A stretch of DNA of 39,304 nt, taken from positions 1 through 39,304 of the IMG/VR virus record IMGVR_UViG_3300005253_000035. One strand, given 5' to 3'. Below are positions 1 through 8,074 of the stretch, piece by piece. The notes under the pieces were generated by a model. It did not search any database, was not told the DNA's origin, and saw nothing but the letters and a program-made list of their open reading frames with translations. Within the stretch, counting starts at the first letter, position 1; each line of letters starts with the position of its first letter. A program made the translations under genes and the position numbers. This stretch comes from a virus.

Positions 1-121
1 ATTCCGGATGCAAGTGGCACTATTGCGTTGACGTCTGACCTTACTACTGGTTACGTACCTTATACTGGTGCAAATGCTAACTTGAATATGGGAGTTTATT
101 CTAGCCGCTTTGACGGCGGGG
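1..121. repeat. Left copy of 121-bp terminal direct repeat
   Basis: The first 121 bases are identical to the last 121 (39184-39304). An exact overlap of this size lying inside a continuous reading frame is what a de Bruijn assembler leaves when it closes a circle, so it is most simply a contig overlap. The sequence therefore represents a circular or circularly permuted genome of 39,183 bp. A genuine short terminal repeat of the virion DNA is possible but less likely. Confidence 0.95.
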
Positions 122-2697
122 TGGGAATAGGGATAGCCGCTCCCACTGGTGCATTGAGTATAAGTCTCAGTACAGACACACCTTTAACACTTATTAGTTC
201 CAGTACAGTAACTACTGAAATACGCTTAGATAACACGGGTGGCGGGGATGTTGACTTGGGCTTTTATATCGGTGGTATGGGGAAGTGGTTTGTTGGTGTT
301 GACAACACCGCCAGTGATAGTTTTGTAATAGGACAGAGCATTTTTGGTAGTGCAGATAATTTGGTAATAAGTCCGGTTGGCAATTTTGATTTTAAGGGCG
401 GTCGTTTGACAATAACCGGAAATATCATAGGCGGCGGTTCAGGACACGACCAGTTCTCAGATTTCGTGGGCAATGAGCATTTCGATACTTCAACTCTGAC
501 AGCCGGTTCAGTTATAATTTCAGATGGAACAACATTTGTGGAAGATAATGTTGGTTTATTTTTTGCTACTTCAACTAATAGATTAGGTATTGGTACAAAT
601 GTTCCAGACAAATCATTAGAAATGCGTAATGCAAGTCCTGTTATTCGGCTTCGTGATACGGGGGCTACGGCTGATGCAACTACTGCTTTTATAGAATTTG
701 GCGGAACAGATGCAGGAAATTGGGTCAGAACAGGATGGGTTGGAGATGGTTCATCAGGAAGCACAGACATATCTCTAAGGGCGGATATTGGGGATTTGCT
801 CCTTGCAGATTCAAGCGGTGTAAACGTAACTTTAAGCGGCGGTGATGCAACATTTGCAGGTACAATCAACATAGGAGCCTCCGGCAAAATTAACTTCCGA
901 GACACTGACATATCAATCGGCTCAACTCTCACCGATGGTATTCTCGATATAACTGCCGATTTTTCTATTGATATGTTCTTTGATAACGCTGACGTAGGAG
1001 CTGAAGCGGATGGCCAGAGTCTTAATATTAACAGGCGAGCAGTAGAGGGAGATGACTATATTAGTTTGTATGTTAATAAAGACAAGAAAGGATTGATTGG
1101 TTTTAGTGGTGATGATGATTTACTTGAACTGGCGGCTAATGCATTAACTGTAAATGGCACTATGGGCGTGGGGGTTGCAGCCGCCTCAGACAAAAGGCTT
1201 AATGTAGAACACGGTACTTCCGCTACAAGCGGAAATCAGACAGCTCTTTATTTTAATTTGAATACTTTTCCTGGCTCTGCGTCTACAGCTAATTACAGAG
1301 CTATTACAGGAGTAGCGAATTATAATGGCAATACGGCAGATATGTCTGGGTACATAACAGTCCTCAGAGCAAATCCTTTTTTACTACGTGGCGGGAGCGT
1401 AACAGGCCGAATGTCAATTATAGATATGGGCAGTTCTGGTCTTTTTACAGGAAGCACTGGCGATATTGCTGATTTATATTATATCTATGGTGAAGCACCG
1501 ATAGCAGATGGTTCGGGAACAATCACAAACGCAGCTTATATTTATTTGAACGATATTGGCTCTGCCGCAACAAATAACTGGGCAATTTATTCAGCAGGCG
1601 GAGACAGTTTCCACGCAGGAGATTTGGCTTTTGGTCAGACTGATAAGGCCGAAAGAATAGGCTCTGACGCAGACGGTACACTGGATTTGTATGCAGGGAC
1701 AAGCATAGACTTGCACGGTGGAGTAATTGTTCCGACTATAAACGGCGTAGACTACACGCCTGGCTCTGACACAGATACGGATTTGATAACCGTCAATGTT
1801 ACAGGAACACCTAAACTATGGTGGGATGAAGCGACAGACTCATTTGAGATGAATAAGAATCTTACCTTGCCTGGCGTTTTACATCTTTTTGAAATAACTA
1901 CCCCAACAGCCATAACAAATCACGGTGCTATTTACACTAAAAATGATAATGAGTTATACTTTCAGGATGGAGCAGGAACTGAACACTTAATTCATGGAGA
2001 TGCTTTCTCTAACATCTGGTATCATGGAATTTCAACAGTTGAAGTTACAATCTCAACACAAAATGTTTATACAAAAATAGATTCTTTCACAGTTGTTGGC
2101 AAAGAAGATGATTTGGGTCATTGTGTGGGTTCGACTGCTAATAATGAGATAGTATTAAATGCAGATGCAGGAGGAGAATATGAGGTCTCATATCACGCCT
2201 CAATAACCGCAACAGGTGGAGCTGATAAAGAAATGCTTGTCTGCTTGGGCATAGAATTAGCAACAAAACTGGACATCACAAATGTCACAGATGATACAGT
2301 AACCCCTATAGTAATAACGAGCACAGCTCATGACTTGGAAGATGGAGATATGGTTGAGATTGCAGTAGTGTTAGTGAATACAGCAGCTAATGGCTCATTT
2401 GTAGTTGATGGGAAAACTGCTGACACATTCAAAATTGTCAAACTGGATGGTTCAGCCACAACAGGCAATGGAGATTATGATGAGGGGACACCAACGGGAG
2501 ATGTCACAATCCTATATCCAGGAAATATGGTGGTTCATAGAGTAGTAAGAGGGGCAGATGCAGGTTCTATCTCTGCTACAGGAATTCACGATGTGTCAAA
2601 TTCTGATAAATTAGCAGTTTATGTTGCTAACCTGGACGGAACAACAAACCTGACAGTGGATGCCATAAGTTTTGATGCCTTTAGAATTGGAGATTAA
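1..2697 (+). CDS. Tail fibre / receptor-binding protein, C-terminal part
   Basis: This is the 3' part of a gene that starts at 38998 and crosses the circular join; the whole protein is 960 residues. A TTG that looks like a start at position 28 is an internal Leu codon. The N-terminal region has the tail-fibre motif LTIPDASGTIALTSDL followed by GYVPYTGANANLNMG, then many repeats like GVGIGIAAPTGAL, as in fibre shafts. The last 230 or so residues look like a C1q/TNF-type beta-sandwich. About 75 residues (roughly 820-895) resemble the FCCH-like beta module often seen in phage fibres (ITSTAHDLEDGDMVEI) and appear inserted in that sandwich. Likely role: host recognition at the tail or head surface. 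Base composition is more AT-rich than the neighbouring tail genes, as is common for exchanged fibre genes. Confidence 0.85.
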   Translation: MPDASGTIALTSDLTTGYVPYTGANANLNMGVYSSRFDGGVGIGIAAPTGALSISLSTDTPLTLISSSTVTTEIRLDNTGGGDVDLGFYIGGMGKWFVGVDNTASDSFVIGQSIFGSADNLVISPVGNFDFKGGRLTITGNIIGGGSGHDQFSDFVGNEHFDTSTLTAGSVIISDGTTFVEDNVGLFFATSTNRLGIGTNVPDKSLEMRNASPVIRLRDTGATADATTAFIEFGGTDAGNWVRTGWVGDGSSGSTDISLRADIGDLLLADSSGVNVTLSGGDATFAGTINIGASGKINFRDTDISIGSTLTDGILDITADFSIDMFFDNADVGAEADGQSLNINRRAVEGDDYISLYVNKDKKGLIGFSGDDDLLELAANALTVNGTMGVGVAAASDKRLNVEHGTSATSGNQTALYFNLNTFPGSASTANYRAITGVANYNGNTADMSGYITVLRANPFLLRGGSVTGRMSIIDMGSSGLFTGSTGDIADLYYIYGEAPIADGSGTITNAAYIYLNDIGSAATNNWAIYSAGGDSFHAGDLAFGQTDKAERIGSDADGTLDLYAGTSIDLHGGVIVPTINGVDYTPGSDTDTDLITVNVTGTPKLWWDEATDSFEMNKNLTLPGVLHLFEITTPTAITNHGAIYTKNDNELYFQDGAGTEHLIHGDAFSNIWYHGISTVEVTISTQNVYTKIDSFTVVGKEDDLGHCVGSTANNEIVLNADAGGEYEVSYHASITATGGADKEMLVCLGIELATKLDITNVTDDTVTPIVITSTAHDLEDGDMVEIAVVLVNTAANGSFVVDGKTADTFKIVKLDGSATTGNGDYDEGTPTGDVTILYPGNMVVHRVVRGADAGSISATGIHDVSNSDKLAVYVANLDGTTNLTVDAISFDAFRIGD

Positions 2698-2754
2698 GTA
2701 AAGAATTATTTTAATGGAAGCGACTTTGAAAGAAACCAATACAGGAGAATGAAA

Positions 2755-2994
2755 ATGAAAAAGAAAATCTGGATTATAGTGTTGGCTTCGGGATGGGTGG
2801 TACTTATTGGTTTTGTTCTGTATTCCTTTGTCTATAAGGCACAGATTGCCAAACACCGAAAGGATGCTTTTAGCCAAGGTGCGAATGCGGTACAGAACAA
2901 TATAATGCGGCAGCTGACGACACAGGGTTTCTTGCGGGTAACTGTTGATGGTGAAAATAGAATTTTGAAGCTTGAAGAAAAGGAAAAACAGTAG
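2755..2994 (+). CDS. Small single-span membrane protein
   Basis: 79 residues. A lysine-rich start (MKKKIW) is followed by one membrane helix at about residues 4-24, then a charged, helical soluble part with a run of Lys/Glu at the end. I chose the ATG at 2755 because AGGAG at 2743-2747 sits 7 bases upstream; the ATG at 2749 is only one base from it. The stop overlaps the GTG start of the next gene by one base. The topology (N-in anchor, helical tail) fits a spanin-like or fibre-associated membrane protein, but no family is recognised. Confidence 0.65.
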   Translation: MKKKIWIIVLASGWVVLIGFVLYSFVYKAQIAKHRKDAFSQGANAVQNNIMRQLTTQGFLRVTVDGENRILKLEEKEKQ

Positions 2995-3347
2995 TGGCTA
3001 ATCCGGCTGATATAACAATAGTCTACCCATCAGGTTTTGCTTTGTATGCTATTCGGCGGCGTAATGCCGATGGATATATTTGGGATGTGGGCGATGTGGC
3101 TTGGGAAGCGATTGGAACTTGGAATAATGCAAGGATCGATGAATGCGATATAGCCATTACTGACAAAGGCGGTAATTTCTATACAATCCCCTACCCTGCT
3201 GATATTGCTGGTAATTATACTACTATTGTATTTTTGCAAGCGGGCGGTTCGCCTGCCACAACCGATGCTATCCTTGGCAGTATGAATATCAGCGAAACGG
3301 GCAAAACAATCACCCACGAAACTACCCTTATCGTAAGGAACGAGTGA
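2994..3347 (+). CDS. Virion-associated beta-sandwich protein
   Basis: 117 residues with a GTG start in the overlap TAGTG. The sequence is beta-rich (ADITIVYPSGFALYAIRR, then ...YTTIVFLQAGGSPATTDAILG). This pattern recurs in structural proteins of uncultured phages, usually next to fibre or connector genes. The start of the following connector protein has a similar flavour (GTYRTTFTESPNNYTYTYWI). Probably a small virion or fibre accessory protein; no catalytic motif is visible. Confidence 0.6.
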   Translation: MANPADITIVYPSGFALYAIRRRNADGYIWDVGDVAWEAIGTWNNARIDECDIAITDKGGNFYTIPYPADIAGNYTTIVFLQAGGSPATTDAILGSMNISETGKTITHETTLIVRNE

Positions 3348-4507
3348 TGGCGACTTTGAATACTTTGGTCATAAGGGAAACTTTCAAGATAGACGGGGTA
3401 TTGACCGACCTTGCTTCTGTGCCAGTATTTACGGCGGAGGATTCCTCTCTAAGCGGAGTGATAAGAGACCAAGACAGTGCAGTTGTTGTCGCTGCCGATA
3501 CAGCCTTGACGAAAATAGCTACGGGAACTTACCGTACTACCTTCACCGAATCGCCGAACAACTATACATATACCTACTGGATTAAATGGGTTTATGACGG
3601 CGATACTTTCTACGATGAACATTCGTTGGCTGGTTCCGGTGCAGCCCTTACGACAACGGCTAAATTCAAAAGCTACATCGGGGAAACTTCAACCACATAC
3701 GATTCGCTTATAGATGATTTAGTAAACAGGGCAACCTCTGCTTTGGAAGCGTACTGCGGACATCGATTCGGTGAGGATACGTACCGCCATATATTTGATG
3801 GCGATGGAACGACATCTTTATTCCTGCCGGAATTTCCCGTAACGAAAGTATCGCTTCTTTCCGTGAGCTTGCAGGATGTGATTAGAGTTACGAATACAAG
3901 TAGCGATGCTTGGAACGCCTATGTTGAGGTGGTTGAAAGTGCGACAGACCCATCGGTAAGCTCTACTATGAATTGTGTGATTCAGGGCGGGGCTGACGAT
4001 GGTAGCGATGCTCTGACTTTATCGAGCTATACTCTGACTTCTTTGGTGGCAGCCATAAATGCGTTAGCCAAGGGATGGAGTGCGACCTTGAATGTATCGA
4101 ATTGGGGGATTTGGGACGCACCGGAATTACTGCCCAACCCAGGTTTATCTTGTATCAATAAATACGCCTATGTCCAAACGCCCTATAAATCGGAAATAGA
4201 ATTTGATATAAAGGGGCAACGCAACCCGCCATACAATGGGAATGTTGGCGAACTCCGATTGCCGGTAGGATTTTCGGAGGGCAAACAGAACGTAGTTGTA
4301 CGATACACGGCGGGGTATCCGACTGTTCCTGATGATTTGGAGCAGATTGCCATTGACCTTATAAATATCTACTTTAGGGGACGTAATAAGGATTTGTCGG
4401 TCAAATCAGAACGGCTGGGCGACCATTCGATAACGCACGCAGAGGATGCCCGCAATATACCGAAGCAGATACAAGTGCGACTTGCACCGTATAAGAGATG
4501 GAGATAA
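3347..4507 (+). CDS. Head-tail connector (gp6-like) with N-terminal beta domain
   Basis: 386 residues. Residues 1-105 form a beta-rich module unlike a connector. From about residue 105 the sequence matches the phage gp6-like connector family (KFKSYIGETSTTYDSLIDDL, then ATSALEAYCGHRF), whose members form a ring under the portal. The C-terminal part (DLEQIAIDLINIYF) is the usual final helix. Ordinary members are far shorter, so this is a connector with a fused N-terminal domain plus an insert at about 190-290. ATG 3347 overlaps the upstream stop as TGATG. It heads the connector-closure-neck-terminator cluster. Confidence 0.8.
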   Translation: MATLNTLVIRETFKIDGVLTDLASVPVFTAEDSSLSGVIRDQDSAVVVAADTALTKIATGTYRTTFTESPNNYTYTYWIKWVYDGDTFYDEHSLAGSGAALTTTAKFKSYIGETSTTYDSLIDDLVNRATSALEAYCGHRFGEDTYRHIFDGDGTTSLFLPEFPVTKVSLLSVSLQDVIRVTNTSSDAWNAYVEVVESATDPSVSSTMNCVIQGGADDGSDALTLSSYTLTSLVAAINALAKGWSATLNVSNWGIWDAPELLPNPGLSCINKYAYVQTPYKSEIEFDIKGQRNPPYNGNVGELRLPVGFSEGKQNVVVRYTAGYPTVPDDLEQIAIDLINIYFRGRNKDLSVKSERLGDHSITHAEDARNIPKQIQVRLAPYKRWR

Positions 4508-4510
4508 AAA

Positions 4511-4687
4511 ATGGCAAAATTCAAGGACTTTCAAGTAACGGTAAGGATTAAAACTTCAGGATTCTCTTTGTTACTCAAACTGCTTTTGATACCAATGAAG
4601 ATTTGGGCGATGTGGATGCGTTTGAAATGCAGAGTATTAAGGCGTGCCCCGATGCAGATTAAAATGGATTTATCTTATGGCGATTGA
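4511..4687 (+). CDS. Short hydrophobic/basic hypothetical protein
   Basis: 58 residues. GGAG at about 4499-4502 lies 8 bases before the ATG, and the gene fills the gap between connector and head-closure genes, so I think it is real. The middle is hydrophobic (SLLLKLLLIPMKIWAMWM) and the rest is Arg/Lys-rich, suggesting a membrane-associated or amphipathic peptide. Its 3' end overlaps the next start by 11 bases. Function unknown. Confidence 0.5.
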   Translation: MAKFKDFQVTVRIKTSGFSLLLKLLLIPMKIWAMWMRLKCRVLRRAPMQIKMDLSYGD

Positions 4688-5009
4688 GGATTTCTACGAC
4701 AGTTCTGTTACTATTCAGCAGCTAACGATTACCAAGATAGGTACAGGCGGTTTGAAGAAAAGCTATTCGGCACGGATTAGCGGCCTGAAATGCAGGATTA
4801 GCTCTAAAAACAGCCGTGAGGCCGATGAGTTCGGCAAACTGACCAATAGAACCATCCTTCGGCTGTATTGCGAGGCCACAGCGGCCAACAGGGCTATTGT
4901 CGCAAGCGATAGGGTGGTGCACGGCAGTAAGACCTATGAGATTACAGCGGTACGTAATCCTGCGGAGCAGAACCACCATTTGGAGATTGATTTGAGGGAA
5001 TTGACGTAA
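4677..5009 (+). CDS. Head closure / head-tail joining protein
   Basis: 110 residues, start at ATG 4677 (MAIEDFYDSSVTIQQL). Size, the central ISGLKCRISSKNSREADEFGK and the late strand pattern DRVVHGSKTYEITAVRNP are typical of the SPP1 gp16 / HK97-type head-tail joining family, which closes the connector pore. It lies between the connector and HK97-gp10-like genes, the usual place. The upstream ATG-like codon at 4644 would add 11 residues that do not fit the family. Confidence 0.8.
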   Translation: MAIEDFYDSSVTIQQLTITKIGTGGLKKSYSARISGLKCRISSKNSREADEFGKLTNRTILRLYCEATAANRAIVASDRVVHGSKTYEITAVRNPAEQNHHLEIDLRELT

Positions 5010-5482
5010 TGGCTAAGGATTTCGCAATAAAGTGGTTTGGCCAGAAAGTCTTTACATTGGCGACCAACGCCAATATAGAGGCTATGAAGAAGGCTACGTT
5101 CGTGGTCGAAAATTACGTCAAAACTCATTTTACCAAGGTCGGTTCGGGCAGACTTTATCGTGTCCGTAAAAAACGTGGTAAATCCAAGGCATCAGATTAT
5201 CACCGTGCGAGTATTGCAGGCCAACCACCGGCGATTGATACCGGCATTCTGCGTGCTTCGGTTATGTCGGATGTCAGTGTTAAAACTGTGAATGTTATCG
5301 GCAAGGTCGGCTATGACGTCCAGCATATCGCAGCGAAAACACCAGTTGGAACGGATGTAAACTATGGCTTGTATCTCGAAGTCGGAACGAATAAGATGGC
5401 AAAGAGGCCGTTTTTAAGACCGGCGTTGAAAATGACACGGCGAAAAGTAAAAACTATTTTTCAAAAGGCTAACGGAAAATGA
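5009..5482 (+). CDS. Neck / tail-completion protein, HK97 gp10-like
   Basis: 157 residues. It shows the HK97 gp10 pattern: N-terminal helix, basic middle (RVRKKRGKSKASDYHRAS), PPAIDTGILRASV, then GLYLEVGTNKMAKRPFLRPA. The last motif is highly characteristic. These proteins join the head connector to the tail. It starts in a TAATG overlap with the closure gene and ends in an ATGA-type overlap with the terminator gene. Confidence 0.85.
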   Translation: MAKDFAIKWFGQKVFTLATNANIEAMKKATFVVENYVKTHFTKVGSGRLYRVRKKRGKSKASDYHRASIAGQPPAIDTGILRASVMSDVSVKTVNVIGKVGYDVQHIAAKTPVGTDVNYGLYLEVGTNKMAKRPFLRPALKMTRRKVKTIFQKANGK

Positions 5483-5886
5483 TGGCGGAAGTTGCGGAAG
5501 CTGTTATACAGAAGTTCGAGGCATCGCCGAGTCTGCGGTCGGCTCTGGGCGGCAATATGTTTTTTCAGCAGGCGGGGCAAACGCAGACCGGCAGCTATGT
5601 CGTGTTCTCAATCGAAGGCGTTACGCAGGAAGAAATTATGGGGACTGCCGATGACAATATCACCGATGTCGAATTGCAGTTTAGCATATTTACGGATGTC
5701 AACGATGGCGGAGTTGAAATTGCCTCACTGACGGATTTACTGACAGAGGCTTTTGATTGGGTGGAAATAAACGTAAACGGTTTCAAATATATCAAGATGC
5801 AGCGTGAGAGTATAGCTGCGTTGGGCTATGTCGATGAGATGTGGCAGACGGTAATAATGTATAGTTTGGGAATTCAAAAGGAGTAG
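5479..5886 (+). CDS. Tail terminator protein (DUF3168-like)
   Basis: 135 residues. The size, position directly after the gp10-like gene and before tail tube genes, and sequence pattern (FFQQAGQTQTGSYVVFSIEG, DVELQFSIFTD, then a C-terminal strand ending IMYSLGI) fit the DUF3168/gpU-like tail terminators that cap the tail tube. The start is ATG 5479 or the adjacent ATG 5482. Confidence 0.75.
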   Translation: MMAEVAEAVIQKFEASPSLRSALGGNMFFQQAGQTQTGSYVVFSIEGVTQEEIMGTADDNITDVELQFSIFTDVNDGGVEIASLTDLLTEAFDWVEINVNGFKYIKMQRESIAALGYVDEMWQTVIMYSLGIQKE

Positions 5887-5889
5887 ATT

Positions 5890-6282
5890 ATGGCAGCTTT
5901 TCACGGAAAAAGGGCATCGGGGAGTTTTACCGGCATTACCTTCGAGGTTCAGTCTTTTACGATTGATGCAACGGCGGAAACTGTCGATGTAACGGTGATG
6001 GATTCGGCAGCGGTTGCCGCAGCAACACACTGGAAGGAGTATCTGACTGGCTTCAAGGATTGGACGGCTACAGTGAATGTCATCCTTCCGCTTGCGGGTA
6101 TCGGGTTGACATCGATAGGAACAGAGGCGGAACTGACGCTGGATATGACTGAAACGGGCGGTCGGCTCTACAAAGGCAATGCAATCCTGACAGGCGTAAG
6201 TATGGCAACGGGTTCAGATGCACCAGGGACGACAACGCTGACCTTCCAAGGTACAGACCAGTTAGAGGAAAACGCAACGTAA
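5890..6282 (+). CDS. Major tail tube protein paralogue 1
   Basis: 130 residues. Begins MAAFHGKRASGSF and carries THWKEYLTGFKDWTATVNV and a C-terminal TTLTFQGTDQL. These features match lambda-gpV-like tail tube subunits. The same start and the same HWKEYL-GF-DWTA block recur in the next two genes, so this is the first of three tandem copies. I cannot tell which copy forms the tube. Confidence 0.8.
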   Translation: MAAFHGKRASGSFTGITFEVQSFTIDATAETVDVTVMDSAAVAAATHWKEYLTGFKDWTATVNVILPLAGIGLTSIGTEAELTLDMTETGGRLYKGNAILTGVSMATGSDAPGTTTLTFQGTDQLEENAT

Positions 6283-6298
6283 TTTAAGGAGATGAGCG

Positions 6299-6721
6299 AT
6301 GGCAGCTTTTCACGGAAAGCAGGGCAAAGTTACTTTTGCCGGTGGTGCCGTTAGCAACGTCCTATCGTGGTCGGTCGAAGTTACTGCTGATGTGGCCGAA
6401 AGTTCGGTTATGAGCAGCGTGGCGGTATCAGCGAGCACCCATTGGAAAGAATACCTTGCGGGATTTTTTGATTGGACGGCTACAATCGAATGCGATTTGG
6501 ATAATAGTGGTTTAGACCCCGATTTGGATGTTGATTTCATTGATGATGACGGTGTGGAGGTTATCTTATATCAGGGTACTAATCCGATGGGAGCGAGGAA
6601 ATACACCGGCAATGGCATTGTTACCGGCATCAGTCCAAGCGTTGATTTGAACGACATTATTAAAGTAACCTATACCGTGCAGGGTTCGGGTGCGTTAGTC
6701 GAAGCGGCAGTGCCCGTGTAG
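6299..6721 (+). CDS. Major tail tube protein paralogue 2
   Basis: 140 residues. It starts MAAFHGKQGKVTFAGG and has THWKEYLAGFFDWTATIE and a C-terminal VTYTVQGSGALVE. It aligns by eye with the preceding gene over its full length but differs in the centre, where an acidic segment (NSGLDPDLDVDFIDDDG) replaces the Leu/Gly-rich stretch. AAGGAG precedes it. Probable tube or tube-cap subunit. Confidence 0.8.
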   Translation: MAAFHGKQGKVTFAGGAVSNVLSWSVEVTADVAESSVMSSVAVSASTHWKEYLAGFFDWTATIECDLDNSGLDPDLDVDFIDDDGVEVILYQGTNPMGARKYTGNGIVTGISPSVDLNDIIKVTYTVQGSGALVEAAVPV

Positions 6722-6730
6722 GAGGTTTTT

Positions 6731-7168
6731 ATGGCGAAATTACACGGAAAGAATGCGAACATATACTGGGACAGATTAGGTGTGGACACCAATTTGACAC
6801 AAGGCCAAATCTGGTCGGTTGATGCAACGCACGATGTGGCTGAAAAGACGGGTATGGGGGATACCTGGAAAACTTACATTGGTGGATTCAGGGATTGGTC
6901 TGCGAGTGTAACTTGCCTACTGCCGTTGGCCGGCTCTGATATTTCGGTCGATTCCGGCAGTAGTCCGAATGGTTTGGCGGACGTGAAGGCACAGTTGGAA
7001 CTGTACGTTGTATGGGATACAGGAACGCCGCTTTACAAGAGTGTCTATGGAAATGCCATCTGCAACGGTATTTCGTTTGCCGCCGACAAAGACGGTATTG
7101 CAACGGTAATATTCAGCTTTCAGGGCAGCGGACGGCTGCAATGGGACAGCGGAGTAGCGAGGCCGTAG
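6731..7168 (+). CDS. Major tail tube protein paralogue 3
   Basis: 145 residues, the most diverged of the three copies. It keeps the start MAKLHGKNANIYW, the block WKTYIGGFRDWSASVTCLLP and the C-terminal VIFSFQGSGRLQWD. The family fold is thus intact. AGGAGG precedes the ATG. It may be a specialised tube, tail-tip or tail-cap version of the tube subunit. Confidence 0.78.
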   Translation: MAKLHGKNANIYWDRLGVDTNLTQGQIWSVDATHDVAEKTGMGDTWKTYIGGFRDWSASVTCLLPLAGSDISVDSGSSPNGLADVKAQLELYVVWDTGTPLYKSVYGNAICNGISFAADKDGIATVIFSFQGSGRLQWDSGVARP

Positions 7169-7169
7169 T

Positions 7170-7400
7170 ATGGAAAAAAAGAAATGGAAAGCTGCGTTTT
7201 GGGTATTGGTAGGCTACGGCATAGTCGATGGTATCTTAGCCCTTAGCGATAATATGACTATCTCTCAGTTGGCCTATGACGCAGGGCAGCGGCAGCCTTT
7301 GTATATCTGGGGGACGGGTGTGTTCTTTGTATGGCTTTTTGTCCATCTATTCTGGCGATGGAAACGTATTTGGCAGTATGTTAGAGATAATTGGTTGTAA
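7170..7400 (+). CDS. Two-span membrane protein inside the tail operon
   Basis: 76 residues. Two hydrophobic spans are visible, about residues 8-26 (FWVLVGYGIVDGILAL) and 45-63 (IWGTGVFFVWLFVHLFW), followed by a basic tail. It begins one base after the stop of tube paralogue 3 and is followed 12 bases later by the tail chaperone gene, so it is co-transcribed with tail genes. No family recognised. Possibilities include a minor lysis or superinfection-exclusion protein; nothing supports one over another. Confidence 0.65.
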   Translation: MEKKKWKAAFWVLVGYGIVDGILALSDNMTISQLAYDAGQRQPLYIWGTGVFFVWLFVHLFWRWKRIWQYVRDNWL

Positions 7401-7412
7401 GGAGAATAAAAA

Positions 7413-7862
7413 ATGAGTATGGATTTGAGCGGGTTTGTCCGAAGGAAAACGGAAATTGAAATCGGGACTAAGAAGTTCACGTTTACCGAATTGACGCTTG
7501 CTGACCTTGCGGAGTTTCGGGCGGAGATGCAGAAGAAGCGTGAGGTACTCAATACTAAAAGGCGTGAGCAGCTTATCGAAACAGCCAAGAAGCTCGATGG
7601 CATTGACCCGATGGAGCTATTAAAGTATATCGATAAGCCGTTGAGCGAGGCTGAAATCGAGGCCGAGATGGAGACTACCGAGGGACTTGGCTTTTTGGTT
7701 TTCCTGTCGCTCACAACGCACCATCAGGGAATCAGTAGGGAACAGGTTTTGCAGATAGTAACGCCGAAATATGCCGAACAGATTAGCAAGGCTATTTTTA
7801 TGATGGACGGTGAAGGTGAAGGTGAAAAAAAAACAACAGGGCGGAGGTCGAAACGAAAATAA
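7413..7862 (+). CDS. Tail assembly chaperone, short form (gpG-like)
   Basis: 149 residues from ATG 7413, with AAGGAG 8 bases upstream. It lies directly before the tape measure gene. Contents: KFTFTELTLADLAEFRAEMQ, a charged helical region, then a low-complexity GEGEGEKK. This is the size and position of lambda gpG-type chaperones, which coat the tape measure during tail assembly. The 3' end holds nine A residues that form a slippery site, and the -1 frame is open up to the tape measure start. Confidence 0.8.
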   Translation: MSMDLSGFVRRKTEIEIGTKKFTFTELTLADLAEFRAEMQKKREVLNTKRREQLIETAKKLDGIDPMELLKYIDKPLSEAEIEAEMETTEGLGFLVFLSLTTHHQGISREQVLQIVTPKYAEQISKAIFMMDGEGEGEKKTTGRRSKRK

Positions 7863-8074
7863 ACCACACGACTGCCGTATCCTTAGTCTGCCGTTTTTAT
7901 CATTTTAGTCTGACAGAGGTAATGGGAATGACGCTGCGAGTATTTAATTCGATGATTGATGAGATGGCGACCATATTGAAAATGGAATCTGGTGAGGAAG
8001 AAGAACCTACCTCATTAACCGGCGAGGCTGGATTTCAGTTGGCAAAGAGGATGTTTAGGAAGGGTAAAAAATAA
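7413..8074 (+). CDS. Tail assembly chaperone, -1 frameshift form (gpGT-like)
   Basis: Predicted 220-residue product made when ribosomes slip -1 on A AAA AAA (7826-7832). The first 140 residues are those of the short form. The extension begins NNRAEVETKINHTT, includes VCRFYHFSLTEVMGMTLRVF and MIDEMATILKM, and ends QLAKRMFRKGKK. It stops at 8072-8074, where TAATG overlaps the tape measure start. The 80-codon extension is stop-free and has sensible amino-acid composition; otherwise 7863-8073 would be an unexplained gap in a tightly packed operon. The arrangement is that of lambda G/GT. An assembly error in the A9 run is the alternative. Confidence 0.8.
7826..7832 (+). promoter_or_regulatory. Programmed -1 frameshift slippery site
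   Basis: The heptamer A AAA AAA lies in the zero frame (GAA AAA AAA ACA) within an A9 run at 7825-7833. Three GGTGAA repeats (7809-7826) precede it and give a weak Shine-Dalgarno-like AAGGTG. The zero-frame stop is 28 bases downstream at 7860. I see no strong downstream stem. Confidence 0.75.

Noticed and set aside
1-121. Terminal repeat as a prophage att site or phage DTR
   Set aside because: It lies inside one continuous gene and no integrase is present; an assembly overlap is simpler.
264-932. 222-codon frame on the minus strand inside the fibre gene
   Set aside because: Shadow of a long, compositionally regular gene; no RBS and no recognisable domain. All other long minus-strand frames (for example 8796-9500, 17771-18472, 24018-24830, 34340-35008) are rejected for the same reason.
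7825-7833. A9 run as a sequencing error splitting one gene
   Set aside because: Position, slippery frame and overlap with the tape measure start match the known frameshift arrangement of tail chaperones; error is still possible and should be checked in reads.
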